Shown here: one piece after another, positions 43,589-54,613 of the stretch | Position numbering within the stretch: position 1 is the stretch's first letter | How the letters are laid out: each line of letters opens with the position of its first letter | Assembly: GCF_001426505.1 (NCBI RefSeq) | Contig: NZ_LMEV01000012.1 | Location: 1 to 64,000 of the forward strand | Length of the DNA stretch: 64,000 bases | Direction: 5' to 3' | From: Variovorax sp. Root473 | GTDB taxonomy: Bacteria > Pseudomonadota > Gammaproteobacteria > Burkholderiales > Burkholderiaceae_C | Program-made: the position numbers and the translations under genes | Notes under the pieces: generated by a model | Seen by the model: the letters and a program-made list of their open reading frames with translations, nothing else | Told to the model about the DNA's origin: nothing | The model's database searches: none

Positions 43589-45744
43589 GCCGGCCGGAGT
43601 GCGCTGACCACTGCGCTGCGCAGGCCGTGCAGCAGGCGTTCATGCCACTTCGGGTTTTGCACCACTTCGGCCCGGTAGAAGCTCGGGCACAGCGTGGCGG
43701 CGTGCGCGTTGGCGCCGCACAGGCCGCAGCCCACGCAGCCGTCGATCACCACGGCCACCGGGTCGACCTTCAACGGGTCGGGGTTGTCCTTGAGCGTGAG
43801 CGTGGGGCAGCCCGACAGCCGAATGCATGCGTGGTCGCCGTTGCACACGTCCTCGTCGACGCCGTACTTCACGCGCACCACGCGCTGGCCCTTCTTGAGC
43901 AGACCGGCGATCCACGGCTTGATGCGGCGCTGGCGTTCGAGCTGGCACTCGCCTTCGGCGATCACTACCTTCAGGCCGTTGAAGTCGCTGGTGAGCGCTT
44001 CGGTCAGCGTCTTGCGCATGCGCTCCACGTCGTAGGTGGTGACGGTGCGCATCCACTGCACGCCCAGGCCCTTCAGCGTGGCCTCGATGGTCTGGTTCTT
44101 GTCGACCAGGCTCTGCTGCTTGTCGACGGCGCGTTCCTTGATCTCGTCGTCGGGCGTGGAGATGATGTCTTGCGTGCCGGTGGCCGAGGTGTAGCCGTTC
44201 TTGAAGATCAGCAGCACCGCGTCGTCGTCGTTGAACAGTGCGCTCTGCACGCCCGTGAGCAGGCCGTTGTGCCAGAAGCCGCCGTCGCCCATGATCGACA
44301 GCGTGCGCCGGTTCATCATCGGCGCCACGCCCGCGCGGCTGGCCAGGCTCATGCCGTAGCCGAGGATCGAATGGCCCATCGAGAAGGGCTCGAAGGTGCC
44401 GAAGGCGTGGCAGCCGATGTCGGCCGCGATGTGCACCGGTCCGGTCTCCTGCTGCGCGAGCTTGAGCGCGGAGAACACCGGCCGTTCGGGGCAGCCGACG
44501 CAGAAGCTCGGCGGGCGCGCGGGCAGCGGGGCGTCGAGCCGGCGCGCGACGGCCTCGCGGCGCTCGCGGTTGCCGGCCAGCCAGGCCTGCGCCGAGGCAG
44601 CGGCCTCGCTTGCGCCGAGGTAGCGCGCGGCGAAGGCCGCAAGGCCACCCGACAGCACCTCCACGCCGTACTCGCCGGCCTGCGGCAGCAGGTCCTTGCC
44701 GTGCAGCGGCGTCTGGATGTCGCGGCGGCGCAGCAGGGTGGCGATGTCCTGCTCGATGTACTCGGGCTGGCCTTCCTCCACCACCAGCACCGCGCGCTTG
44801 CCGACGCAGAAGTCGGCCACCTGCTCGGGCACCAGCGGGTAGGTCACGTTGAGCACGAGGATCGGGATCTCGGTCTCGCCGAAGGCATCGGCCAGGCCCT
44901 GCTGCTGCAGGCTGCGGATCAGCGCGTTGTAGAGCCCGCCCTGCACCACGATGCCCAGGTCGGGGTGGCGCCGGCCGGGCATCAGTTCGTTGAGGCCGTT
45001 CGCCACGATGTGCCGGCGCGCGGCCGGCATGCGCTCATCGCCCTTGAGCTTCTCGTGGCGGAAGGTGACGGGCGGGTGCGCCAGGCGCATGTAGTCGAAG
45101 CCCGCGGGCTCGTTCATCAGCGCGCGCGTGGACACGGCGGGCGCGATGTTGTCCTTGCAGTCGAAGCTGCCGCGCACATGGCAGGTGCGGATGCGCAGCT
45201 CCATCAGGCAGGGCATGTTCGAGGCTTCCGACAGCTGGAAGCCTTGCTCGACCATGCGCACCATCACGCCCAGGTCGGGCCGCGGATCGAGCAGGCACAT
45301 GCTCGACTTGAGCGCGTAGGCGTGCGTGCGCTCCTGGATCACGCTGGCGCCTTCGCCATAGTCTTCACCCACCACGATCAGCACGCCGCCGGTCACGCCG
45401 GGTGACGACAGGTTGGACAGCGCATCGGCCGCCACGTTGGTTCCGACGATCGACTTCCAGGTGACCGCGCCGCGCAGCGGGTAGTGAATGGACGCGCCGA
45501 GCATCGCCGCCGCCGAGGCCTCGTTGGAGCAGGCCTCGACGTGCACGCCCAGTTCGTCCATGTACGCCTTGCCCTGCACCATCACGTCGAGCAGGTGCGA
45601 CACCGGCGCGCCCTGGTAGCCGCCGACGTAGGCCACGCCCGACTGCAGCAGTCCCTTGGTGATCGCGAGGATGCCCTCGCCGTGGAAGGTGTCGCCCGCG
45701 CCCAGGCGCAGCATTTCCACTTCCTTGCTGAATGAAACTTCCAT
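43585..45744 (-). CDS. iorA: indolepyruvate:ferredoxin oxidoreductase subunit alpha
   Basis: A 719-residue protein with an N-terminal pyrimidine-binding domain (GNEILAITKG-like GEGILAITKGLLQSGVAYVGGYQGAPVSHLLD), a thiamine-diphosphate domain (SIMGDGGFWHNGLLTGVQSALFNDDDAVLLIFKNGYTSATG) and a C-terminal ferredoxin-like part with CNGDHACIRLSGCP and CVGCGLCGANAHAATLCPSF. The first iron-sulfur motif departs from CxxCxxC, as usually seen in the long proteobacterial forms. Substrates are indolepyruvate, phenylpyruvate and hydroxyphenylpyruvate from aromatic amino acids. It heads a four-gene operon with iorB, tctC-like and thioesterase genes; a LysR gene is divergent. Confidence 0.92.
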   Translation of the reverse strand: MEVSFSKEVEMLRLGAGDTFHGEGILAITKGLLQSGVAYVGGYQGAPVSHLLDVMVQGKAYMDELGVHVEACSNEASAAAMLGASIHYPLRGAVTWKSIVGTNVAADALSNLSSPGVTGGVLIVVGEDYGEGASVIQERTHAYALKSSMCLLDPRPDLGVMVRMVEQGFQLSEASNMPCLMELRIRTCHVRGSFDCKDNIAPAVSTRALMNEPAGFDYMRLAHPPVTFRHEKLKGDERMPAARRHIVANGLNELMPGRRHPDLGIVVQGGLYNALIRSLQQQGLADAFGETEIPILVLNVTYPLVPEQVADFCVGKRAVLVVEEGQPEYIEQDIATLLRRRDIQTPLHGKDLLPQAGEYGVEVLSGGLAAFAARYLGASEAAASAQAWLAGNRERREAVARRLDAPLPARPPSFCVGCPERPVFSALKLAQQETGPVHIAADIGCHAFGTFEPFSMGHSILGYGMSLASRAGVAPMMNRRTLSIMGDGGFWHNGLLTGVQSALFNDDDAVLLIFKNGYTSATGTQDIISTPDDEIKERAVDKQQSLVDKNQTIEATLKGLGVQWMRTVTTYDVERMRKTLTEALTSDFNGLKVVIAEGECQLERQRRIKPWIAGLLKKGQRVVRVKYGVDEDVCNGDHACIRLSGCPTLTLKDNPDPLKVDPVAVVIDGCVGCGLCGANAHAATLCPSFYRAEVVQNPKWHERLLHGLRSAVVSALRPA

Positions 45745-45813
45745 CGTGTCTCGTGCTTCTTGTCGTGGGGAGAACGCGGGAGTGTGGGCGGGCGTGCGTC
45801 ATACTTCAATGCA

Positions 45814-46746
45814 ATGAGCCAGCTATCGAATATGAATGGAGTGCATATCGACGCGGTCGACCTCAACCTGCTCCGGTTGTTCGACGCGGTCTACCGCACC
45901 CGCAACGTGAGCCGCGCCGCCGAGGCGCTGGGCCTCACGCAGCCGGCGGCCAGCCACGGCCTCACGCGGCTGCGCCTGCTGCTGGGCGACGCGCTGTTCA
46001 CGCGCAGCCTCGGCGGCGTCGCGCCCACGCCGCGCGCCGAACGGCTGGCGGCGCCCGTGCAGTCGGCGCTGGCGATGCTGCAGCAGGCGCTGAGCGAGCC
46101 CGAGCGCTTCGATCCCGCCGCCTCGCGCAAGCTGTTCCGCATCCACATGAGCGACATCGGCGAGGGCCGCTTTTTGCCCGCGCTGATGGCGCGGCTGCGC
46201 GAGCTGGCGCCGGGCGTGCGTGTGGAGACCATGCCGCTCGCGCCGGGCGAGATCGCCTCCGCGCTCGACAACGGCAAGGTCGATTTCGCCTTCGGCTTCC
46301 TGCCGCACGTGGAGGACACCCAGCGCACGCAGCTGCTGAAAGACCGCTACATCGTGCTGCTGCGCCACGACCACCCTTTCGTGAAGCGCCGGCGCAGCGG
46401 CCAGGCGCTGCTCGCGGCGCTGCATGAGCTCGACTACGTGGCCGTGCGCACCCATGCCGACACGCTGCGCATCCTGCAGCTGCTGAACCTCGAAGACCGG
46501 CTGCGCCTGACGACCGAGCACTTCATGGTGCTGCCGGCCATCGTGCGCGCCACCGACCTGGCGGTGGTGATGCCGCGCAACATCGCGCGCGGCTTCGCGG
46601 CCGAGGGCGGCTACGCCATCGTCGAGCCGCCGTTTCCGCTGCGCGACTTCACCGTGTCGCTGCACTGGAGCAAGCGCTTCGAGGCCGACCCGGGCAACCG
46701 GTGGTTGCGGCAGGTGATCGTGGCGTTGTTCTCGGAGCGCGGCTGA
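45814..46746 (+). CDS. LysR-family regulator divergent from iorAB
   Basis: A 310-residue LysR protein with the N-terminal helix-turn-helix DLNLLRLFDAVYRTRNVSRAAEALGLTQPAASHGLTRLRLLLGDALFTRS and a PBP-like effector domain. Starts at 45814 or 45832 are both possible; homology begins at VDLNLLRLFD. Its divergent position 69 bases from iorA suggests that it controls that operon, with an aromatic keto or amino acid as likely effector. Confidence 0.88.
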   Translation: MSQLSNMNGVHIDAVDLNLLRLFDAVYRTRNVSRAAEALGLTQPAASHGLTRLRLLLGDALFTRSLGGVAPTPRAERLAAPVQSALAMLQQALSEPERFDPAASRKLFRIHMSDIGEGRFLPALMARLRELAPGVRVETMPLAPGEIASALDNGKVDFAFGFLPHVEDTQRTQLLKDRYIVLLRHDHPFVKRRRSGQALLAALHELDYVAVRTHADTLRILQLLNLEDRLRLTTEHFMVLPAIVRATDLAVVMPRNIARGFAAEGGYAIVEPPFPLRDFTVSLHWSKRFEADPGNRWLRQVIVALFSERG

Positions 46747-46911
46747 CCGCGCGCCCCGAACACACGCGTTATTCTCAAGCGTTCCTGCTTCGCGCCCCTC
46801 GCACCCCTGTTTCCCGATTCCGTCTGCATGTCCGTCCCGCATCCCTGTTCCCCCGCCTCCTTCCACCGTCCCGCCAGCCTCGGCGCGCACTGACTGAATC
46901 CGGTGCAAGCG

Positions 46912-47682
46912 ATGCTTTCCGGGGCCGTCCCGGTCCTGATCTTCATGGCCTGCGTGGGCCTGGCCACCTACGCGCAGAACCTCACGGGGTTTGCGTTCAG
47001 CCTCATCCTGCTGGGCCTCGTGTCGGTGTTCGACATCGCCAGCGTGAACGACGCAGCCAATGCCGCGACGGTGCTGAGCCTCCTCAACGGCTGGACCTAC
47101 TTCCGCGCGCGCCCCGGCCCCGTGCCCTGGCAGCTGATGAAGCCCGCGCTCAACGGCAGCACCGTCGGCGTGATCGTCGGGCTCATGCTGCTCGTGTGGC
47201 TCAGCGGCAGCGCCGTGGACTGGCTGCGTGGCTTGCTGGGCGCGTCGATCCTCGTGTGCGCCGTGCTGCTGTTGCTGCAGGGCAAGCCGCTGCCGGCGGT
47301 GTCGGGCCGCACCAGCTTCGCCCTCATCGGCGGGCTCTCGGGCGTGCTGGGCGGGCTGTTCTCGGCCTCGGGCCCGCCCATCGTCTTCCACATGTACCGC
47401 CAGCCGCTGGACCGCGAACTCGTGCGCCGCGCGCTGCTGCTGATGTTCGCCTTCAACTCGCTCGTGCGGCTCGTCATCGTGGTGCCGACGGGCCACTTCT
47501 CGTGGCACTCGGCGCTGCTGGCCGGTTGCGCCATGCCCGTGGTCTACGCCGCGACGCGGCTGCACCATCGCCTGCCCAACAAGCTGCAGCCGCGCACCTT
47601 GCAATGGCTGGTCGCCGGCCTGCTTTTCGTGGCCGGCGTGACGCTGCTCGCCACCGCCTGGACCGCCATCGCACACGGCTGA
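46912..47682 (+). CDS. TSUP family membrane protein (TauE/SafE-like anion exporter)
   Basis: About 256 residues with seven to eight hydrophobic segments. GLATYAQNLTGFAFSLILLGLV and the internal repeat GGLSGVLGGLFSASGPPIVFHMYRQ are characteristic of the sulfite exporter TauE/SafE family. An in-frame GTG at 46903 is an alternative start; neither has a good ribosome binding site. The substrate is unknown. It precedes xdhA by 186 bases on the same strand, and the gap contains an inverted repeat, so xdhA likely has its own promoter. Confidence 0.82.
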   Translation: MLSGAVPVLIFMACVGLATYAQNLTGFAFSLILLGLVSVFDIASVNDAANAATVLSLLNGWTYFRARPGPVPWQLMKPALNGSTVGVIVGLMLLVWLSGSAVDWLRGLLGASILVCAVLLLLQGKPLPAVSGRTSFALIGGLSGVLGGLFSASGPPIVFHMYRQPLDRELVRRALLLMFAFNSLVRLVIVVPTGHFSWHSALLAGCAMPVVYAATRLHHRLPNKLQPRTLQWLVAGLLFVAGVTLLATAWTAIAHG

Positions 47683-47772
47683 AAAACGGCTGAAAACCCT
47701 CGGTTTCCGGCGTGGCCCGGGAATTGCAGCGTCAATCCAAGGGTTTCCCCGGACGTGGCATACCGACCCTCA

Positions 47773-47799
47773 CATACGCGTTATGGGCGTGCCCGTATG
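47773..47799. promoter_or_regulatory. inverted repeat CATACG...CGTATG upstream of xdhA
   Basis: CATACG (47773-47778) and CGTATG (47794-47799) flank a 15-base spacer that itself contains GGGC-GT-GCCC. The site is 70-96 bases before the xdhA ATG. It is not the TGTATACA element; a different regulator, such as the LysR protein encoded after xdhB, is a possible binder. Confidence 0.4.
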
Positions 47800-47868
47800 C
47801 AAGACCCCACGCAAGCCGCTAACGTCCATGACTGGCCCATGACGGGCCGCCCACGAGCCAGAAAAAGC

Positions 47869-49482
<1,614 letters not shown>

Positions 49483-49484
49483 CC

Positions 49485-51944
49485 ATGAACAAACCCATCG
49501 ACGCCCGCCTGCTGCAGCCGGCCGAGGCCTTTGCCGACTACCTGAAGAACACCGCCGCCCGCATCGACGTGGGCGCCGAGGCGCTGGCGCACGACCGCGG
49601 CATGCGCGTGGGCATCAGCCGCCCGCACGAGTCGGCGCACCTGCACGTGGCCGGCGAGGCCACCTACATCGACGACATTCCCGAGCTCGCCGGCACGCTG
49701 CACTGCGCGCTGGGCCTGTCGCCGGTGGCCAACGGCCGCGTGACGGCGCTGTCCCTCGACGCCATCCGCGCCATGCCCGGCGTGGTCACGGTGATCACCG
49801 CCGACGACATCCCCGGCACCAACGACTGCGGCTCGATCATTCACGACGACCCGATCCTGCTGCCCGTGAACGACGGCGGCGAGATTCGCTACCTCGGCCA
49901 GCCCGTGTTCGCCGTGATCGCCGAAACCCGCGATGCCGCACGCCGCGCCGCCGCCAAGGCCAGGGACGCGCTGACCATCGAGGCGCAGCCGCCCGTCATC
50001 ACGCCGCAGGACGCGCATGCGCGCGGCCAGTACGTGGTGCCGCCGATGCACATCGTGCGCAGCGGCGGGGCCGCCAACGAGGGTGACGAGGCGGCCGTGC
50101 GCGCCGCCATCGCGAAGGCGCCGCATCGCCACAGCGCCACGCTCGACGTCGGCGGGCAGGAACAGTTCTACCTGGAAGGCCAGATCAGCTACGCCATTCC
50201 GAAAGAGGGCGGCACGCTGCACATCCACTGCTCGACGCAGCACCCCAGCGAGATGCAGCACCTCGTGGCGCACGCGCTGCACCTGTCCTCGAACGAGGTG
50301 CATGTGGAATGCCGGCGCATGGGCGGCGGCTTCGGCGGCAAGGAATCGCAGTCGGCGCTGTTCGCCTGCGTGGCGGCCATCGCGGCGCGCCAGCTGCAGC
50401 GCCCCGTGAAGCTGCGGCTCGATCGTGACGACGACTTCATGGTCACCGGCCGGCGCCACTGCTTCTGGTACGAGTACGAGGTGGGCTACGACGACGAGGG
50501 CCGCATCCTCGGCGCCGAGATCACGATGGTGTCGCGCGCCGGCCACTCGGCCGACCTGTCGGGCCCGGTGATGACGCGCGCGCTGTGCCACTTCGACAAC
50601 GCCTACTGGCTGCCCAACGTGAGCATGCACGGCTTCTCGGGCAAGACCAACACGCAGAGCAACACGGCGTTCCGCGGCTTCGGCGGCCCGCAGGGCGCCA
50701 TCGCCATCGAGAACATCATGGACTCGGTGGCGCGCGAACTGAAGCGCGATCCGCTCGACGTGCGGCGCGCCAACTTCTACGGCAAGGGCGAGAACAACGT
50801 CACGCCGTACCGCCAGACCGTGACCGACAACATCGTCCACGAACTCGTGGCCGAGCTCGAAGAAACCAGCGACTACCGCCTGCGCCGCGAGGAGATCGCC
50901 GCCTTCAACGCCAAGAGCCCGGTGCTCAAGCGCGGGCTGGCGCTGGCGCCGTTGAAGTTCGGCATCTCGTTCAACGTGAAGCACTTCAACCAGGCCGGCG
51001 CGCTGGTGCACGTGTACACCGACGGCTCGATCCTCGTGAACCACGGCGGCACCGAGATGGGCCAGGGCCTGAACACCAAGGTGGCGCAGGTGGTGGCGCA
51101 CGAGCTGGGCGTGAGCTTCGAGCGCGTGCGCGTCACCGCGACCGACACGACCAAGGTGGCCAACACCTCGGCCACGGCCGCCTCGACCGGCGCCGACCTG
51201 AACGGCAAGGCCGCGCAGGACGCCGCCCGCCAGATCCGCGAACGCCTGGCCGCCTGCGCCGCCGAACGCCATGGCGGCAACGCCGCCGACGTGCGCTTCG
51301 CCAACGACCAGGTCGAAGTGAACGGCCGCACGCTGGCCTTCAGCACCGTGGTGGGCGAGGCCTACCTCGACCGCAAGCAGCTGTGGTCCGACGGCTTCTA
51401 CGCCACGCCCGGCCTGAGCTGGGACAAGGACAAGATGCAGGGCCGTCCGTTCTACTACTACGCCTACGGCGCGGCGGTGAGCGAAGTGGTGGTCGACACC
51501 CTCACCGGCGAATGGAAACTGCTGCGCGCCGACATCCTGCACGACGCGGGCAAGTCGCTGAACCCGGCCGTGGACATTGGCCAGGTCGAAGGCGCCTTCA
51601 TCCAGGGCATGGGCTGGCTCACCACCGAGGAGCTCGTGTGGCACCCGCAAAGCGGCAAGCTCACCACGCACGCGCCCAGTACCTACAAGATTCCGACGGC
51701 CAACGACTGCCCGCCGGTGTTCAACGTGCGCCTGTTCGAGGGCCAGAACGTCGAAGACTCCATTCACCGCAGCAAGGCCGTGGGCGAACCGCCGCTGTTG
51801 CTGCCGTTCTCGGTGTTCTTCGCGATCCGCGATGCCGTGTCGGCCGCGGGCGGGCACCGGGTCGATCCGCCGCTGAAGGCGCCGGCCACGAGCGAATCCA
51901 TCCTCCGCGCCCTGACCGCGGTGCAGGCAGCCTCTGGCGAATGA
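49485..51944 (+). CDS. xdhB: xanthine dehydrogenase large subunit (molybdopterin)
   Basis: An 819-residue molybdopterin-binding subunit. Visible features: HVAGEATYIDDIPELAGTLHCALGLSP near residue 45, GGQEQFYLEGQ (cofactor region), GGGFGGKESQSALFA, the FRGFGGPQGAIAIENIMD stretch with substrate-binding Arg, MGQGLNTKVAQVVAHELG and VGEPPLLLPFSVFFAIRDAV with the catalytic Glu near the C-terminus. It hydroxylates hypoxanthine and xanthine to urate. XdhC, needed for cofactor insertion, is encoded at 30170-30976. Confidence 0.94.
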   Translation: MNKPIDARLLQPAEAFADYLKNTAARIDVGAEALAHDRGMRVGISRPHESAHLHVAGEATYIDDIPELAGTLHCALGLSPVANGRVTALSLDAIRAMPGVVTVITADDIPGTNDCGSIIHDDPILLPVNDGGEIRYLGQPVFAVIAETRDAARRAAAKARDALTIEAQPPVITPQDAHARGQYVVPPMHIVRSGGAANEGDEAAVRAAIAKAPHRHSATLDVGGQEQFYLEGQISYAIPKEGGTLHIHCSTQHPSEMQHLVAHALHLSSNEVHVECRRMGGGFGGKESQSALFACVAAIAARQLQRPVKLRLDRDDDFMVTGRRHCFWYEYEVGYDDEGRILGAEITMVSRAGHSADLSGPVMTRALCHFDNAYWLPNVSMHGFSGKTNTQSNTAFRGFGGPQGAIAIENIMDSVARELKRDPLDVRRANFYGKGENNVTPYRQTVTDNIVHELVAELEETSDYRLRREEIAAFNAKSPVLKRGLALAPLKFGISFNVKHFNQAGALVHVYTDGSILVNHGGTEMGQGLNTKVAQVVAHELGVSFERVRVTATDTTKVANTSATAASTGADLNGKAAQDAARQIRERLAACAAERHGGNAADVRFANDQVEVNGRTLAFSTVVGEAYLDRKQLWSDGFYATPGLSWDKDKMQGRPFYYYAYGAAVSEVVVDTLTGEWKLLRADILHDAGKSLNPAVDIGQVEGAFIQGMGWLTTEELVWHPQSGKLTTHAPSTYKIPTANDCPPVFNVRLFEGQNVEDSIHRSKAVGEPPLLLPFSVFFAIRDAVSAAGGHRVDPPLKAPATSESILRALTAVQAASGE

Positions 51945-52038
51945 GCACCGGCCGTGCTCGCACGGTCCGAGCGTCCTTCCGTTCTCCAAATGTTGCGCTG
52001 TATAACTGTTCGCACAGACAAGAAAGGTGTGAACAGCC

Positions 52039-53031
52039 ATGAGAGACCAGGCGCTTTTCGACAAGATCGATCTTCATCTCATACGGGTGCTTCATACCGT
52101 GTTGACCGACCGCAGCGTCTCGCGCGCAGCCATTCGCCTGGGCATGTACCAGCCGGCCGTCTCGGCCGCGCTGAAGCGCCTGCGCGAGCTGTCGGGCGAC
52201 CCGCTGCTGGTGCGCTCGGGCTCGGGCATGGTGCCCACCGACGCGGGGCTGCGGATGATCGAGCCCGCCGCCAGCATCCTGCGCGCGGCGGAGATGCTGT
52301 TCTCGGATGCACGGGGCTTCGAGCCGCAGTCGGCAGCCACCACCTTCCGCATCGCGGCCAGCGACTACATGGACCCGCTGTTCCTGCCGATGCTGGTGGC
52401 GCAGGTCAAGCGCGAGGCGCCGCTGTGCCAGATCGAGATCCATGCGCTCACGCCCGACTCGGACTACCACGGGCACCTGGCGCTCGGGCAGGTCGACCTG
52501 GTGATCGGCAACTGGCTCAAGCCGCCGGAAGACCTGCACATGGCGCGCCTGTTCGGCGACGAGGTGGTGTCGCTGGTCAACCAGGACCATCCGGCCGTGC
52601 GCCGCGGCTGGGACCTGGAGACCTGGCTGGCGGCCGAGCACATCGCGCCCACGCCGATGCACCCGGGCGGGCGCGGCATCATCGACCAGATGCTCGACGA
52701 GCTGGGGCGGCAGCGCAACATCACGGCGCGCTGCGCGCATTTCAGCCTCATTCCCGACATGGTGGCCTCCAGCCTGCTGGTGCTGACCACCGGGCGCCAG
52801 TACTGCGAGCGCTTTGCCGCACGGCTGCCCCTGAAGATCCTCGAGTGCCCGGCCGCGCTGCCGCGTCTCATGTACTACCAGCTCTGGCACGAACGTACCC
52901 ATTCGTCGAGTTCCGCGCGCTGGCTGCGCGAATGCATCAAGGGCGTGGCGGCGTCGCTGCGGCCCGGCTTCGAAGCCGCACCTGCCGCCGCGCGAACCCT
53001 GCCGGCTGAACCGCTTTCCGATCCTCCCTGA
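52039..53031 (+). CDS. LysR-family regulator between xdhB and the purine permease
   Basis: A 330-residue LysR protein with helix-turn-helix DLHLIRVLHTVLTDRSVSRAAIRLGMYQPAVSAALKRLRELSGDPLLVRSGSGMVPTDAG and an effector domain of the NodD/NocR-like type (FRIAASDYMDPLFLPMLVAQVKREAPLCQIEIHAL). The proline-rich C-terminal tail is unusual but short. It lies 94 bases after xdhB and 76 before an AzgA-like permease, so it may control either. Upstream DNA has CTGT and ACAG arms near 51999-52018. Confidence 0.88.
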   Translation: MRDQALFDKIDLHLIRVLHTVLTDRSVSRAAIRLGMYQPAVSAALKRLRELSGDPLLVRSGSGMVPTDAGLRMIEPAASILRAAEMLFSDARGFEPQSAATTFRIAASDYMDPLFLPMLVAQVKREAPLCQIEIHALTPDSDYHGHLALGQVDLVIGNWLKPPEDLHMARLFGDEVVSLVNQDHPAVRRGWDLETWLAAEHIAPTPMHPGGRGIIDQMLDELGRQRNITARCAHFSLIPDMVASSLLVLTTGRQYCERFAARLPLKILECPAALPRLMYYQLWHERTHSSSSARWLRECIKGVAASLRPGFEAAPAAARTLPAEPLSDPP

Positions 53032-53107
53032 GTCCTCGGTCGCGCCGGCGTCGCGACCGAGGCAACGATGAACGAACCGCCACATACAACAGCTGGAGAC
53101 AAGCGAA

Positions 53108-54505
53108 ATGAACAGGTATGAAGAGGTGCCGAAGGCCACCACTCCCCGGGCCGCCGGGGCCACCGAGGCGGCGCCGTTGCGTGCGGCGGCCGCACCGGCC
53201 AACACCGGTCTGCTGGAACGCCTGTTCAAGCTGACCGAGCACAACACCACCGTGCGCACCGAAGTCATCGCAGGGCTGACGACCTTCCTGACGATGGCCT
53301 ACATCATCTTCGTGAACCCCTCGATCCTCGGGGACGCGGGCATGCCCAAGGGCGCGGTCTTCGTGGCCACCTGCCTGATCGCGGCCATCGGCACGCTGAT
53401 CATGGGCCTGTACGCCAACTACCCGATCGCCATGGCGCCGGGCATGGGCCTGAATGCCTACTTCGCCTACGTGGTCGTGCTCGGCATGGGCTACACGTGG
53501 CAGATCGCGCTGGGCGCGGTGTTCATCTCGGGCTGCCTCTTCTTGATCGTGACGGTCACCGGATTGCGGGAGCTGTTCATTGCGGGCATACCGCAGTCCT
53601 TGCGAACGGCGATCACCGTGGGCATCGGCATGTTCCTGGCGCTCATCGCACTGAAGAGCGCGGGCATCGTCGCCGCCTCGCCGGCCACCTTCGTCACGCT
53701 GGGCGATCTGCACTCTGCGCCCGTGATCCTGGCAACCATCGGTTTTCTCGTCATCGTGGCGCTCGACCGATTGAAGGTACGCGGGGCGATCCTGATCGGG
53801 ATCATGCTGGTGACGGTGCTGTCGTTCTTCTTCGGCGGCAACAAGTTCCACGGCGTCTTCGACGCGCCACCGTCCATCGCACCGACCTTCATGCAGCTGG
53901 ACATCCTCGGCGCGCTCAAGGGCGGCATCCTGAACGTGGTGCTGGTGTTCTTCCTGGTCGAGATGTTCGACGCCACCGGCACGCTGATGGGCGTGGCCAA
54001 GCGCGCCGGCCTCCTGGTGCCCGGCAAGATGGAGCGCATGAACAAGGCGCTCCTGGCCGACAGCGGCGCGATCTTCGCGGGCTCGCTGCTGGGCACCTCG
54101 AGCACCACGGCCTACGTGGAAAGCGCGGCTGGCGTGCAAGCCGGCGGCCGCACCGGCCTCACGGCCGTGGTGGTGGCGTTGCTGTTCCTGGCCTGCCTGA
54201 TGATCTCGCCGCTGGCGGGCTCGGTGCCGGCCTACGCCACTGCACCGGCGCTGCTCTTCGTGGGCTGCCTGATGCTGCGCGACCTGGTCGAGCTCGACTG
54301 GGAAGACACCACCGAGGTGATCCCGGCGGCGGTCACGGCGCTGGCCATGCCCTTCACCTACTCGATCGCCAACGGCCTGGCCTTCGGCTTCATCACCTAC
54401 GCCGTGCTCAAGCTGTGCACCGGCCGGGCACGGGAAGTGCATGCGATGGTGTGGGTGATCGCGGCGATCTTCCTGTTCAAGTTCGCCTACATCGGCGGGC
54501 ACTGA
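53108..54505 (+). CDS. adenine/guanine/hypoxanthine permease (AzgA-like NCS2)
   Basis: A 465-residue membrane protein with about 12 helices. After an Ala-rich 35-residue N-terminus, the AzgA-family signatures appear: VRTEVIAGLTTFLTMAYIIFVNPSIL, NYPIAMAPGMGLNAYFAYVVVLGMGYTWQIALGAVFISG and GTSSTTAYVESAAGVQAGGRTGLTAVVVALLFL. Members are proton-coupled importers of adenine, guanine or hypoxanthine. It lies next to xdhAB and not far from adenine deaminase, fitting purine use. The start has AGCTGGAGAC upstream. Confidence 0.9.
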   Translation: MNRYEEVPKATTPRAAGATEAAPLRAAAAPANTGLLERLFKLTEHNTTVRTEVIAGLTTFLTMAYIIFVNPSILGDAGMPKGAVFVATCLIAAIGTLIMGLYANYPIAMAPGMGLNAYFAYVVVLGMGYTWQIALGAVFISGCLFLIVTVTGLRELFIAGIPQSLRTAITVGIGMFLALIALKSAGIVAASPATFVTLGDLHSAPVILATIGFLVIVALDRLKVRGAILIGIMLVTVLSFFFGGNKFHGVFDAPPSIAPTFMQLDILGALKGGILNVVLVFFLVEMFDATGTLMGVAKRAGLLVPGKMERMNKALLADSGAIFAGSLLGTSSTTAYVESAAGVQAGGRTGLTAVVVALLFLACLMISPLAGSVPAYATAPALLFVGCLMLRDLVELDWEDTTEVIPAAVTALAMPFTYSIANGLAFGFITYAVLKLCTGRAREVHAMVWVIAAIFLFKFAYIGGH

Positions 54506-54540
54506 GAGGCTGAGTAGAGCGCCGTCGGGCGCCGATGGTC

Positions 54541-54574
54541 GCGGGGACGCTATTAAACTTATAGCTGTCCCCGC
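54541..54574 (+). terminator. hairpin terminator after the AzgA-like permease gene
   Basis: GCGGGGAC-GCTAT pairs with ATAGC-T-GTCCCCGC (13 bp with one bulged base) around TAAACTT, followed by TTTGTTG. It lies 36 bases after the permease stop and 40 before the ABC ATPase start. A factor-independent terminator is likely. Confidence 0.6.
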
Positions 54575-54613
54575 TTTGTTGCAGTTGAACGAGACAAACC
54601 CACGAAACCCGGC

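Noticed and set aside
51991-52018. CTGTATAACTGTTCGCACAG near the LysR start as another TGTATACA operator
   Set aside because: It lacks the palindromic octamer (TGTATAAC); the CTGT...ACAG arms fit a LysR-type site better.
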